NCBI GenBank assembly: GCA_027483505.1
Contig: JAIXUP010000076.1
Coordinates: 62,001 to 126,000, forward strand
DNA: 64,000 nt
Reading direction: 5' to 3'
Origin: Hyphomicrobiales bacterium
Lineage (GTDB): Bacteria > Pseudomonadota > Alphaproteobacteria > Rhizobiales > Beijerinckiaceae
The translations under genes were made by a program, and so were the position numbers. The notes under the pieces were generated by a model. It was not told where the DNA came from. It did no database searches and saw only the letters and a list, made by a program, of their open reading frames with translations. Position 1 is the first letter of the stretch. Each line of letters starts with the position of its first letter. Positions 27,128 through 36,421 of this stretch are shown here, piece after piece.

Positions 27128-27773
27128 TGTCCGGGGGCGGGCTCTTGTTGCGGCGTCCGCGCATGTTTCACGTGAAACATTGGCGAAACTGGATGTCCTG
27201 ACGGATGAGTTGGCGCGCTGGCAAGCCATCAAGAATCTGGTGGGCCAGTCCACGCTGAACCAGGTCTGGACACGCCACATCGCGGACTCGCTTCAGCTTC
27301 TCGATCACATCGAACAGCCGGGCGCGTGGCTTGACCTGGGGTCCGGGGGCGGCTTTCCGGGGTTGGTCGTCGCGATCGTGCGAACCGCGAGGCGAGATGG
27401 GCCAACGCATCTTGTCGAGAGCAACGGCCGGAAATGCGCATTCCTGCGGCACATCTGCCGTTTGCTCGAGCTTGATGCCGTCGTGCATGAGGGGCGAATC
27501 GAGAAGGTGCTGCCGAAGCTTGAGCAAGCTTTCTGCGTCGTGAGCGCGCGGGCGCTCGCGCCACTGACTGCCCTGATCGGGTGGTCTAACGAGTTGTTGA
27601 GAAGGGGCGCTCTGGGTATCTTTCCAAAGGGACAAGATGTAGAGAATGAACTGCATGAAGCCGCAACATCTTGGGTGTTCACCGCTGATGTGCGACAAAG
27701 CCTGACGGACCGGGACGCGCGGATTGTTCTGGTCAGGATGAGCCAGCCAAAGGTGCAGACGGATGTCACTTGA
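27108..27773 (+). CDS. rsmG: 16S rRNA (guanine527-N7)-methyltransferase RsmG
   Basis: RsmG methylates G527 of 16S rRNA with SAM. The SAM-binding motif [13 protein letters not shown] (near residues 73-85) is diagnostic, and HIADSLQLL precedes it. The start at 27108 overlaps mnmG by 20 bases; the frame opens earlier at 27084. Residues HVSRET at about 19-24 are encoded by a perfect parS site, a known arrangement in Alphaproteobacteria. The stop overlaps the parA start by 11 bases. Confidence 0.95.
   Translation: MTVVSDDVRGRALVAASAHVSRETLAKLDVLTDELARWQAIKNLVGQSTLNQVWTRHIADSLQLLDHIEQPGAWLDLGSGGGFPGLVVAIVRTARRDGPTHLVESNGRKCAFLRHICRLLELDAVVHEGRIEKVLPKLEQAFCVVSARALAPLTALIGWSNELLRRGALGIFPKGQDVENELHEAATSWVFTADVRQSLTDRDARIVLVRMSQPKVQTDVT
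27164..27179. promoter_or_regulatory. parS: parS centromere site 2, inside rsmG
   Basis: A second TGTTTCACGTGAAACA, identical to site 1, lies 1998 bp from it in the rsmG coding sequence, where it encodes most of HVSRET. parA begins 584 bp downstream. Confidence 0.95.
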
Positions 27774-28599
27774 GCGAGAAATTCTTCTCACAGTTCCTTC
27801 GCGCAGCGGCGCCAGCCGTGTCCTAGCGCTGGCGAACCAGAAGGGCGGCGTCGGCAAGACCACGACGGCGATCAACCTCGGGACGGCGCTCGCGGCCATC
27901 GGCGAACGGGTCCTGATCATTGACCTCGATCCGCAGGGCAATGCATCGACGGGTCTCGGTCTTGACCGCAAGAGCCGCCGGTCTTCAACCTACGACGTGA
28001 TGAGCGCAGAGCGCTCCCTGCCCGAGGTCGTGCATGAGACGGCTGTGCCAAACCTGTTCATCGCGCCATCGACCCTGGATCTGCTCGGCGTCGAACTTGA
28101 GATCGCCTCGCAACGGGATCGGGTGACGCGGCTTCGGAATGCAATCGCGCAATTGCCGACCGGGGAAGATCGATTCGGTTACGTGCTGATCGACTGCCCT
28201 CCCTCGCTGAATTTGCTGACGATCAACGCCTTGACCGCTTCCGACGCGGTTCTCGTGCCGCTGCAATGCGAGTTCTTCGCGCTTGAGGGACTCAGCCAGC
28301 TGATCGCCACCGTCGAGCAGGTGCGGACGACGCTGAATCCCAGGCTGACGATCCAGGGCGTGGTCTTGACCATGTACGACCCGCGCAACAACCTGTCCGG
28401 ACAGGTGATGGCCGATGTCCGCCAGTTCATGGGCGACAAGGTTTATGACACCGTGATTCCGCGCAACGTGCGGGTGTCGGAGGCGCCGTCCTATGGCAAG
28501 CCCGCCTTGCTCTATGATTTGAAATGCGCAGGGTCGCAGGCTTATCTGAAGCTCGCCTCGGAAGTCATTCAGCGGGAGCATCGCCTGAGGGCGAACTGA
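27763..28599 (+). CDS. parA: Chromosome partitioning ATPase ParA
   Basis: ParA is the deviant-Walker ATPase that forms a nucleoid gradient pulling ParB-parS complexes to the new pole. The signature KGGVGKTTTAINLG (about 28-41), VLIIDLDPQGNASTGLG and DCPPSLNLLT are present. The 278-residue length is that of chromosomal ParA (Soj), without the N-terminal HTH of plasmid types. It overlaps rsmG and precedes parB by 55 bases. Two parS sites lie upstream. Confidence 0.96.
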   Translation: MSLEREILLTVPSRSGASRVLALANQKGGVGKTTTAINLGTALAAIGERVLIIDLDPQGNASTGLGLDRKSRRSSTYDVMSAERSLPEVVHETAVPNLFIAPSTLDLLGVELEIASQRDRVTRLRNAIAQLPTGEDRFGYVLIDCPPSLNLLTINALTASDAVLVPLQCEFFALEGLSQLIATVEQVRTTLNPRLTIQGVVLTMYDPRNNLSGQVMADVRQFMGDKVYDTVIPRNVRVSEAPSYGKPALLYDLKCAGSQAYLKLASEVIQREHRLRAN

Positions 28600-28654
28600 C
28601 GTTACCGGTTGTTGAGTGCGATGATGGCGTCGATGCGTGACCAGGAGAACCGTG

Positions 28655-29527
28655 ATGGCAGATGAACCGGGACGATCGCGTCTGGGGCGCGGTCTGGCCG
28701 CCCTGATTGGCGATGTCGGCGACGAAATGGGCGCGGTCGAGCGCGCGCGGGGCCAGCGGCTTGCGCCGATCGAGTTCCTGCGTCCGAACCCGCGCAACCC
28801 GCGCAAAAGCTTTGATGACAGCGATCTCGATGATCTCGCCCAATCGATTCGGGAGCGTGGCATCATTCAGCCGATCCTGGTCCGTTCCGTTCCGGGTCTG
28901 GTGGACGTGTTCGAGATCATCGCCGGGGAACGACGCTGGCGAGCCGCGCAGCGCGCCGGCCTGCATGAGGCCCCGATCATCCTCGTCGAAGCCAGCGACA
29001 AGGATGCGCTCGAGATCGCGATTGTCGAAAATGTCCAGCGTTCGGACCTGAATGCGCTCGACGAGGCGCGGGGCTATGAGCAGTTGTTGAACGAGTTCGG
29101 CTACACCCAACTGGATCTGTCGAAGGTGATCGGCAAGAGCCGCAGCCATGTCGCCAACACATTGCGGCTGATGAAGCTGCCGGACAGCGTCCGCAAGAAG
29201 CTCGCCGATGGTCAGTTGTCCGCTGGCCATGCTCGCGCCCTGCTGGCGCTGCCCGATCCGGAGGCCGTGGCGCGCAAGGTTGTCGCGGAAGGCCTCACGG
29301 TGCGGGATGTCGAGCGCCTTGCGCAGGAGCCTGCTGGCCCGGCTGAGACGTCCGCCAAGGCGAGAGCAGCAAAGGACCCCGACACCAGAGCGCTCGAGCA
29401 GGCCCTGGAGGATGTGCTTGGCCTCAAGGTGGACATCGCGCACAAGAGCCATGGCGGCGGGCAGTTGACGATCCGGTACAAGACACTCGATCAACTCGAA
29501 GGGGTGTGCCGTCGCCTCAAGAGCTGA
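28655..29527 (+). CDS. parB: Chromosome partitioning protein ParB
   Basis: ParB is the parS-binding CTPase clamp protein. The N-terminal box SRLGRGLAALIGD binds ParA; the CTPase domain includes NPRNPRKSF and GERRWRAAQRAG; the HTH is near SKVIGKSRSHVANTLRLMKL; and the C-terminal dimerisation domain ends GVCRRLKS. The start at 28655 (MADEPGRS) has AGGAGA upstream; the frame opens six codons earlier. Length is 290 residues. It converges with holA with a 4-base gap. Confidence 0.96.
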   Translation: MADEPGRSRLGRGLAALIGDVGDEMGAVERARGQRLAPIEFLRPNPRNPRKSFDDSDLDDLAQSIRERGIIQPILVRSVPGLVDVFEIIAGERRWRAAQRAGLHEAPIILVEASDKDALEIAIVENVQRSDLNALDEARGYEQLLNEFGYTQLDLSKVIGKSRSHVANTLRLMKLPDSVRKKLADGQLSAGHARALLALPDPEAVARKVVAEGLTVRDVERLAQEPAGPAETSAKARAAKDPDTRALEQALEDVLGLKVDIAHKSHGGGQLTIRYKTLDQLEGVCRRLKS

Positions 29528-29531
29528 CGGT

Positions 29532-30557
29532 TCACTCGCGGGCGCCGGCCCTGGTGAGGTTCCACAGGGCGCGCGCCACCAGCTCTTCCGACAGGGCCGG
29601 ATGCCGGCGGGCCTGGATCATGGCGCTTTGGAGCGTCCCCAGCGCCCTGATCAGGGTCTCGACCGACCATCGTCCGAGCGCGCTTTCGATGGCGGGACTT
29701 CGTGTGAACGACATTCCCCGCATGCCGGCCACCACCTCGGCCAAGGGCGTGCGATCTTGCTCCAGACTGCGCCGCGCGGCCAGAAGAGCCAGCCCGTGCC
29801 GGACTGCAAAGCCCAGAAGCACCACAGGGTCCTCGCCTGCCAGCGTGAGGCGTTTCAGCGAGCGGTCCATGCGCTCCATGGACCCGGTGAACAGCCCGTC
29901 CACGACATCATCGACATCACGCGCTGCGGCGTCGCCGACGATCATGTCGACATCGGCCACCTCGATTCGTGCCTTGCCCATGCAATAGGCCGCAAGCTTC
30001 TCGATCTCGCGGCGCGATAGCTGCCGATCTGCCCCAAGCCGTGATAAAAGCAAGGTTCTCGCATCTCGTTCGATCGATAAGCCATGATCTTGCAAAATTG
30101 GATCAATCAATGCATCAAGCGTGCGCCCCGTATCAGCATAGCACGGCACTGCAAGCCCGGCCTTCGCCCGCTCCACCATCACCCGGAGAGCGTGGTTGCG
30201 GGCCAGATCGCCGCCCTCGAGCACGATCAGCGCATCAACGGGCGGCGCCGCGAGCAGCGGTTCGACCGCAACCGTCAGCGATCGGGAGGTCGATGAAACC
30301 CGGATGGCGCGCTGACCGCCGAACAACCCGATCGTGTTGGCTTCGTCCACCAGCCTCATCGGGTCGGCGGCGACATCCGACCCGTCAAGCCGGACCAGCT
30401 GGAACGGATCAGCGCCGCCTGCGACATGCTGATTCGCCAGTGCCTCGGCGCGCTCGCTGACAAGGCCGTGATCCGGGCCGTAGATCAGGACCACACGGAT
30501 ATCCCTGCCGAGCGAACGGAGCGCGCGGTCGGCCTCGTGAGCCTTGACGGCAACCAT
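29532..30557 (-). CDS. holA: DNA polymerase III delta subunit HolA
   Basis: HolA is the clamp-loader delta subunit that opens the beta clamp. The 341-residue protein shows the family pattern VLIYGPDHGLVSERAEAL near the N-terminus, without a functional P-loop, and the central SRREIEKLAAY segment. It lies six bases downstream of lptE, a common bacterial pairing, with leuS further upstream. The whole leuS-lptE-holA string is conserved. Confidence 0.92.
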   Translation of the reverse strand: MVAVKAHEADRALRSLGRDIRVVLIYGPDHGLVSERAEALANQHVAGGADPFQLVRLDGSDVAADPMRLVDEANTIGLFGGQRAIRVSSTSRSLTVAVEPLLAAPPVDALIVLEGGDLARNHALRVMVERAKAGLAVPCYADTGRTLDALIDPILQDHGLSIERDARTLLLSRLGADRQLSRREIEKLAAYCMGKARIEVADVDMIVGDAAARDVDDVVDGLFTGSMERMDRSLKRLTLAGEDPVVLLGFAVRHGLALLAARRSLEQDRTPLAEVVAGMRGMSFTRSPAIESALGRWSVETLIRALGTLQSAMIQARRHPALSEELVARALWNLTRAGARE

Positions 30558-30563
30558 CGCGGC

Positions 30564-31109
30564 TCAGGACGGTTCCGCCGCGAGGCGCGTCGCCAGCTGC
30601 AGATGAATCTGTTCGGCCAGATGGCGGGCGACACGCTGCTGTGCATCGCGCGCGGCGCGCAGGTTCGAAAAGCGCTGCGGCGTGCGCTCGTAGGTCGCAA
30701 AACCCGTGACGCTGCCGTTCAGGATCACGCGGGACTCGTCCGCCGTCAGCAGGCGATAGTTCGCGGTGGCCTGCACGCTGGCGGCGTCGGCGCGCTGGAA
30801 GGCGCTGTTGACCACGGTGGTCGCGACGCTCTCGTTGGTGGCGATCAGCAGCTTGTAGCGCTTGGGCGTCTGGCCATTGCGGCCTTCGAGCAGGTAGACC
30901 AGCTCATTGCGCATGGTGTGGCCCAGCCCGTCCGGAACCATGGGAACATCGATCGCGGCGAGTGTGGAGCGGATGCTGGCGCCCTGCGTCGACATGGTGG
31001 TGTCGCTGTAGAGCGGCCGGATGCATCCCGACAGCGCCAGCGCGGCGGTGACGGCTGCAACCGCGCGGAAGGACTTCCGCCGACCGGCGATGGATTCACC
31101 CGACGACAT
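30564..31109 (-). CDS. lptE: LPS-assembly lipoprotein LptE
   Basis: LptE is the outer-membrane lipoprotein that plugs LptD and helps insert lipopolysaccharide. The 181-residue protein has a signal peptide with lipobox LALSGC (cysteine at about residue 29), followed by IRPLYS, a hallmark of alphaproteobacterial LptE. The body is poorly conserved in general, so gene context supports the call: it overlaps leuS by 14 bases and precedes holA. Confidence 0.9.
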   Translation of the reverse strand: MSSGESIAGRRKSFRAVAAVTAALALSGCIRPLYSDTTMSTQGASIRSTLAAIDVPMVPDGLGHTMRNELVYLLEGRNGQTPKRYKLLIATNESVATTVVNSAFQRADAASVQATANYRLLTADESRVILNGSVTGFATYERTPQRFSNLRAARDAQQRVARHLAEQIHLQLATRLAAEPS

Positions 31110-33735
31110 TGACGATCCTCCGTGGCACCACGATGACTTTCTTGATCTGCCGGCCCTCCATAGCCCGAATCACGCTGGCAAGCGAGCGGACAGTGGCCTC
31201 AATCGAAGCGGCGTCCGCATTGGCCGAAACCAGAACCTCGTCGCGTTTGCGTCCGTTGACCTGGACCGGCAACAGGATGGTGTCATCGACCAGAAGCGCG
31301 GGATCGGCAACGGGCCATGGCGCTTCGGCGACGAAGCCTCCGCAGCCAAGGGCGAGCCAGCACTCCTCACCGAGGTGCGGCATCATCGGCGACACCATCT
31401 GGACCAGGAACCCGGCCGCTTCGCGCAAGGCAAAGGCCATGTCCGCATCCGGGTTGTCGGTCGTCATCTGGTCGATCGCCTTCGAGATCTGGTTGGCGAG
31501 GCTGTAGATGTGCGCCACACAGCGGTTGAAGGCGAGTTTCTCGAGATCCGTTTCGACGGCATGCAGCGCCTTGTGGGCGACGCGGCGCAAGGCGGTGGCC
31601 TCCTCGCCAAAGGCGTCCGGCCTCGCACGGGCGGGCCCGGCCAGCGCCTGGATCTCGTTGGTGAGCCGCCAGAGGCGGTGGACGAAGCGTGACGCCCCCT
31701 GCACGCCCTCTTCCGACCAAATCACATCGCGGTCAGGCGGTGAATCCGACAGGACGAACCAGCGCGCCGTGTCGGCGCCGTAGGAGGCGATGATTTCATC
31801 GGGGTCAACGACGTTCTTCTTCGACTTCGACATCTTCTCGATCGGGCCGATCTCGATCTCGGCCCCGGTTTCGAGATGGACGGCGCGACGCGTGGTCCCG
31901 TCGCTGTCGATCCGGACATCGGCTGGGAGGACAAAGACGCCGGCGCTGTCACGGTAGGTTTCGTGAACCACCATCCCTTGCGTGAACAGGCCCTCAAACG
32001 GCTCTTCGACCGTGTTGAGATGGCCCGTCAGCTTCATCGCGCGGGTGAAGAAGCGGGAGTAGAGCAGGTGCAGGATCGCATGCTCGACGCCGCCGATATA
32101 TTGCCGGACCGGGAGCCAGCCCGTCGGTCCGTCCACCGCCGACAGGGTTGTCGGCGCCTGTGCATTGTCCGGATCGGTGAAGCGGGCAAAGTACCAGGAC
32201 GAATCACCGAACGTGTCCATGGTGTCGGTCTCGCGTCGCGCCGGCTTGCCGCAGGACGGGCAGGCGCAATGCTTCCATGTCGGGTGATGATCGAGCGGAT
32301 TGCCCGGCCGGTCGAAGCTGACATCGTCGGGCAGCACCACGGGAAGGCTGGCCCGGTCTGCCGGGACCGCACCGCAATCGTCGCAATGAATGACTGGAAT
32401 CGGGCATCCCCAGAAGCGCTGGCGCGAAATCAGCCAGTCGCGCAGGCGGAAATTGACCTTGAGCTGGCCGACCGGACGACCGTCGAGTTGGAGCGATTCC
32501 AATCGGGCGGCGACAGCATCAAACGCATCCGCCGTGGTCATGCCGTCCAGAAAGCGCGAGTTGATCATCACGCCGTCATCGACATGAGGTCCGTCCTCGA
32601 CCGAGAATGTGCGGGCATCGGCGTCAGCCGGCATGACGACCGGAATGATCGGCAGGTGGTACTTGCGGGCAAAGTCGAAGTCGCGCTGGTCGCCTGAAGG
32701 GCAACCAAAAATCGCGCCGGTGCCGTAATCCATCAGGATGAAGTTCGCCACGTAGACCGGCAGCGACCATGCCGGGTCAAGCGGATGAATGGCCCTTATG
32801 CCGGTGTCGTATCCCAGTTTCTCCGCCGTTTCGATCTCGGCAGCCGATGTTCCCATGCGGCGGCACATGTCGCAAAATTCGGACAGGGCCGGATTTGAGT
32901 CAGCCGCAGCCTTGGCCAGCGGGTGATCGGGGGCGATCGCCATGAACGAGGCGCCGAACAGCGTGTCGGGCCGGGTAGTGTAGATTTCGAGTTCGGTGAA
33001 GCCCGATGGCGCCGTCCCGGCCGCGAGCGCCCAGCGCAGCTGCAGGCCCTCCGAGCGCCCGATCCAGTTGCGCTGCATCAGCTTCACCTTGTCCGGCCAG
33101 TGCTCGAGGCCGTCAAGGCCATCCAGCAGCTCCTGGGCATAATTGGTGATCTTCAGGAACCACTGGGTCAGATCGCGCTGCTCGACCACGGCACCCGAGC
33201 GCCAGCCCCGTCCGTCGATGACCTGCTCATTGGCGAGCACCGTCATGTCGACCGGGTCCCAATTCACCTTGGCCGATTTGCGCTCGACCAACCCGGCCTG
33301 CCAGAAATCCAGGAACAGCGCCTGCTGGTGCTTGTAGTAGGAGGGATCGCAGGTCGCGATCTCGCGCGACCAGTCCCATGACAGGCCCATGTTGAGCAAC
33401 TGGGCCTTCATCGTCGCGATGTTGGCATAGGTCCATTCGCGCGGATTGACCCTGTTGTCGCGCGCAGCATTCTCGGCCGGCAGACCGAAGGCGTCCCATC
33501 CGATCGGGTGCAGCACGTTGAAGCCCTTGGCCCGCTTGTAGCGCGCGACCACATCGCCGAGCGTATAGTTGCGGACATGGCCCATGTGGATGCGGCCCGA
33601 CGGGTAGGGGAACATCTCGAGCACGTAGTATTTCGGGCGCGGGTCGTCGTTTTCGGTGCGGTACAGCGACCGCTCATCCCAGGCCTTGCGCCAGCGCGGT
33701 TCGACATCCTTGGGGTTGTAACGTTCAGTGCTCAT
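31096..33735 (-). CDS. leuS: Leucyl-tRNA synthetase LeuS
   Basis: LeuS is a class I synthetase charging tRNA-Leu. The HIGH-type motif is in [16 protein letters not shown] (about 44-59), the editing (CP1) domain follows, and KMSKSKKNV is near residue 635. Start 33735 gives [19 protein letters not shown], the usual N-terminus (879 residues). An ATG three codons upstream (33744) is an alternative; longer frames reach into the divergent yggS promoter region. The gene is divergent from the PLP-homeostasis gene. Confidence 0.97.
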   Translation of the reverse strand: MSTERYNPKDVEPRWRKAWDERSLYRTENDDPRPKYYVLEMFPYPSGRIHMGHVRNYTLGDVVARYKRAKGFNVLHPIGWDAFGLPAENAARDNRVNPREWTYANIATMKAQLLNMGLSWDWSREIATCDPSYYKHQQALFLDFWQAGLVERKSAKVNWDPVDMTVLANEQVIDGRGWRSGAVVEQRDLTQWFLKITNYAQELLDGLDGLEHWPDKVKLMQRNWIGRSEGLQLRWALAAGTAPSGFTELEIYTTRPDTLFGASFMAIAPDHPLAKAAADSNPALSEFCDMCRRMGTSAAEIETAEKLGYDTGIRAIHPLDPAWSLPVYVANFILMDYGTGAIFGCPSGDQRDFDFARKYHLPIIPVVMPADADARTFSVEDGPHVDDGVMINSRFLDGMTTADAFDAVAARLESLQLDGRPVGQLKVNFRLRDWLISRQRFWGCPIPVIHCDDCGAVPADRASLPVVLPDDVSFDRPGNPLDHHPTWKHCACPSCGKPARRETDTMDTFGDSSWYFARFTDPDNAQAPTTLSAVDGPTGWLPVRQYIGGVEHAILHLLYSRFFTRAMKLTGHLNTVEEPFEGLFTQGMVVHETYRDSAGVFVLPADVRIDSDGTTRRAVHLETGAEIEIGPIEKMSKSKKNVVDPDEIIASYGADTARWFVLSDSPPDRDVIWSEEGVQGASRFVHRLWRLTNEIQALAGPARARPDAFGEEATALRRVAHKALHAVETDLEKLAFNRCVAHIYSLANQISKAIDQMTTDNPDADMAFALREAAGFLVQMVSPMMPHLGEECWLALGCGGFVAEAPWPVADPALLVDDTILLPVQVNGRKRDEVLVSANADAASIEATVRSLASVIRAMEGRQIKKVIVVPRRIVNVVG

Positions 33736-33907
33736 GTCAATCATTCTGTCGCTGCGGGGCAGCCATCCTGGGGTCGCGCAGGCACAGTCCGCCGTCGCGC
33801 AAACGCGTGTTGCATGCACAGTGCCGAAGCGACTAGGACACGATCATGTTCCGGTGGTCAACGGCGTTGGGCCGGTTTGCCGGGCCAGACAGCACTTTGA
33901 GGGCATC

Positions 33908-34570
33908 ATGGGCGTGATCGAGCGTTTCAACGACGTGAGGGAGATGGTTGCCCGCGCCGCGCGCGATGCCGACCGCGCCGCCGGCGATGTCGCGCTTGTG
34001 GCCGTCTCCAAGCTGTTCGATGCCGCCGCCATCACGCCGGTGCTGGAGGCCGGCCACCGGCGTTTCGGCGAGAACTACGTACAGGAGGCGCGGGCCAAAT
34101 GGCCCGGGTTGCGGGCCTCCCATGGCGATGTCGTGTTGCACATGATCGGGCCGCTGCAGTCGAACAAGGCGCGCGACGCGGTCGAACTGTTCGATGTGAT
34201 CGAGACCCTCGACCGCGAGAGCCTCGCCAAAGAGCTCGCGAAGGAAATCGCGCGGCAGGGGCGCAGCCCCGCCCTTCTGGTGCAGGTCAACACGGGTGAC
34301 GAGCCGCAGAAGGGCGGCGTCAGCCCGCGTGATGCGGATGCCTTTATCGGCATGTGCCGCGAGCGGCACGGCCTCGCCATTGCGGGCCTGATGTGCATTC
34401 CGCCTGCGGACCAGCCGCCTTCGCCCCACTTTGCCTTTCTGGGGCAGATCGCGCGCAGGCATGGCCTCAAGACCCTGTCGATGGGCATGAGCGCCGACTT
34501 TGCCGCCGCAATCCAGCTTGGCGCGACCCATGTCCGGATCGGCAGCGCCATTTTCGGGCAGCGTGCCTGA
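33908..34570 (+). CDS. YggS-family pyridoxal-phosphate homeostasis protein
   Basis: This 220-residue PLP-binding protein of the YggS/PROSC family has the PLP lysine at K35 (VALVAVSKLF). It also has the family motifs RRFGENYVQEA, HMIGPLQSNK and MGMSADFAAAI with a C-terminal RIGSAIFGQR. Members bind PLP without known catalysis and affect B6 and amino-acid balance. ATG 33908 is the only start fitting the family; the frame opens earlier inside the divergent gap. Confidence 0.94.
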   Translation: MGVIERFNDVREMVARAARDADRAAGDVALVAVSKLFDAAAITPVLEAGHRRFGENYVQEARAKWPGLRASHGDVVLHMIGPLQSNKARDAVELFDVIETLDRESLAKELAKEIARQGRSPALLVQVNTGDEPQKGGVSPRDADAFIGMCRERHGLAIAGLMCIPPADQPPSPHFAFLGQIARRHGLKTLSMGMSADFAAAIQLGATHVRIGSAIFGQRA

Positions 34571-34579
34571 TGCGGCCTG

Positions 34580-35152
34580 TTACAGCCTGATCACGGCACG
34601 CTTCGACAGACGCGGCAGGACCTTGAAGAAGACGTCGCGCGGTGTCGCGATGCAGCCCGCTGTGGGCGTCAGACCGGTGCGCGGCAGATGCCAGAAAATC
34701 GCGCTGCCGCGCCCGCGCCGCACAGGTTGGTCGTTCCAGCCCAGTTCGACGATGATGTCGTAGAGATGATCCTCGCGCCAAAGACGCTCTTCCGCCTCGC
34801 CGGGCGGCCGCTTGATCAACCGGTTGTAGCGCCGGTCGTGCAGATCGTCGCACCAGGCGTCGGAGCGCGTCATCAGCCGGGCCTTGAGCAGGCTGCGCGG
34901 CTTCGGTCCCTTGTCCGGGCGCAGAAAGAGCCGCCGGAGGGGCAGCGAAGCGCGGGGCGTGCCGCCATCGCCTTCACGCTTGTTCACGATGATGCCGGAG
35001 CGGCCGAGCGCGCAGGAAAACAGGCTCTGCCCCGCCATCAGAAAGCCGCGCGAGCGGTCCCGCACGGACGGCACGACCCGCAGCGTGCCGAGAAGCAGGC
35101 CGCGCGGCGTGCTTCCTGGCTGTCTGCAACGTGAGCGAGGGCCGGCTTGCAA
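34580..35152 (-). CDS. L,D-transpeptidase (YkuD-domain) family protein
   Basis: This 190-residue protein has a YkuD catalytic domain. GSAIFWH supplies the catalytic His and TAGCIATPRD the nucleophilic Cys. The middle ALGRSG-KREGDGGTPRA region is typical of short alphaproteobacterial members, which may cross-link peptidoglycan or attach outer-membrane proteins. No clear signal peptide is seen, so its route to the periplasm is unclear. The likely start is a TTG at 35152 with AGGTGA about 7 bases upstream; an ATG at 35038 would delete conserved sequence. It is convergent with the yggS-family gene. Confidence 0.82.
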   Translation of the reverse strand: MQAGPRSRCRQPGSTPRGLLLGTLRVVPSVRDRSRGFLMAGQSLFSCALGRSGIIVNKREGDGGTPRASLPLRRLFLRPDKGPKPRSLLKARLMTRSDAWCDDLHDRRYNRLIKRPPGEAEERLWREDHLYDIIVELGWNDQPVRRGRGSAIFWHLPRTGLTPTAGCIATPRDVFFKVLPRLSKRAVIRL

Positions 35153-35231
35153 TCGATTTCACCTTTCAGCACAAACACTCTATCGTGCCGCAGCTGACGC
35201 TTCACGGCATCCCAACCGGTTTTTGCACCAC

Positions 35232-35918
35232 ATGTCCCAGACCTACAAGCTTCTGCTCGTCGACGACGAAGACACGCTGCGCGAGACGCTCGTCGACCAG
35301 CTCAGCCAGTATGAGGAGTTCGGCGTCCTGCAGGCGGCCAATGCGCAGGCCGCGATCAAACTGGCGAAGACCGAACGCATCGACCTTGTCGTCATGGATG
35401 TGGGACTGCCCGACATGGACGGCCGCGACGCCGTCAAGCAGATGCGCCGCGGCGGCTTCAAGAGCCCTATCATCATGCTGACGGCGCAGGGTTCCGACGC
35501 CGACACGGTCCTCGGGCTGGAGGCCGGCGCCAACGACTACGTGGTCAAGCCTTTCCGCTTCGCCGTGCTGCTGGCGCGCATCCGTGCGCATCTGCGGCAG
35601 CATGAAGCCAGCGAAGACGCGGTGTTCCAGATCGGGCCCTACACCTTTCATCCCGGCTCCAAGCTTCTGATCGCGGCCAAGGGCTCGAAGCTGAAGCTGA
35701 CCGAGAAGGAAACGGCGATCCTGCGTTTCCTGTACCGGGCCGGGCGCAAGCCGGTGCCGCGCGACGTGCTCCTCCAGGAGGTCTGGGGCTACAACGCGGC
35801 GGTGACGACACACACGCTCGAGACCCATATCTACCGGCTGCGCCAGAAGATCGAGCCTGAGTCCGGCCGTGCGACGATCCTGATGACCGATCCGGGCGGC
35901 TACAGGCTCGAACCGTGA
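35232..35918 (+). CDS. OmpR/PhoB-family response regulator
   Basis: This 228-residue DNA-binding response regulator has an N-terminal receiver domain with acidic residues D11/D12, phospho-acceptor D56 (VVMDVGLPDMDG) and K106 (YVVKPF). A C-terminal winged helix (about 130-225) includes LTEKETAILRFL and THTLETHIYRLRQK. No histidine kinase is encoded nearby, so the partner is unknown. The start at 35232 is set by the receiver domain; longer frames run over the divergent transpeptidase gene. The divergent gap of 79 bp suggests shared regulation. Confidence 0.9.
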   Translation: MSQTYKLLLVDDEDTLRETLVDQLSQYEEFGVLQAANAQAAIKLAKTERIDLVVMDVGLPDMDGRDAVKQMRRGGFKSPIIMLTAQGSDADTVLGLEAGANDYVVKPFRFAVLLARIRAHLRQHEASEDAVFQIGPYTFHPGSKLLIAAKGSKLKLTEKETAILRFLYRAGRKPVPRDVLLQEVWGYNAAVTTHTLETHIYRLRQKIEPESGRATILMTDPGGYRLEP

Positions 35919-35951
35919 TGGCTGGTTTCTCGTCATTGATGGAAGGGCGCA

Positions 35952-36413
35952 ATGGCGCTTGATGACGACATGGAGCTGCTCGCGCGCCAGCCGCTGCTTG
36001 GCCTGATGCCGCGCGAGGCGTTGCGCCTTGTGGCGTTCGCTGCGGAAACCCGTCTGCTGCGGGCGGGCGACATCCTGTTCCGCAAGGGCGAGACCGCCGA
36101 TTGCGGCTACATCATCATGTCCGGAGCGGTTGCGCTTGATCCGCGCGACGACGGCTCACCGGCGATGGAGGTGGCGACAGCCGGGCATCTTCTCGGCGAA
36201 ACCGCGCTTTTCGCAGAGATTCAGCGCCCGGCCACGGCCGTTGCGCGCGAAACGACCACCGCCCTGCGCATCAGCCGCCCGGTGATGGCCCGCGTTCTCG
36301 GCGAGTTTCCCGAGGCCGCGGTTCTGTTGCACCGGATACTGTCGCAACGGATGCAGGAGATGTCGGGTCAACTGCACGCCGTGCGGCAGCGCATCGTCGC
36401 CATCGACAGCTGA
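35952..36413 (+). CDS. Stand-alone cyclic-nucleotide-binding domain protein
   Basis: This 153-residue protein consists of a Crp-type cyclic-nucleotide-binding beta-barrel (about 15-125, with FRKGETADCGYIIMSGAVAL and the phosphate-cassette-like GHLLGETALFAEIQRPATAVA) and a C-terminal helix. There is no DNA-binding HTH. The cassette has GE and a following R-P-A-T, as in functional binders. It lies 33 bases after the response regulator and may be cotranscribed; it could be an allosteric partner, but that is inference. Confidence 0.82.
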   Translation: MALDDDMELLARQPLLGLMPREALRLVAFAAETRLLRAGDILFRKGETADCGYIIMSGAVALDPRDDGSPAMEVATAGHLLGETALFAEIQRPATAVARETTTALRISRPVMARVLGEFPEAAVLLHRILSQRMQEMSGQLHAVRQRIVAIDS

Positions 36414-36421
36414 TCCGCCTG

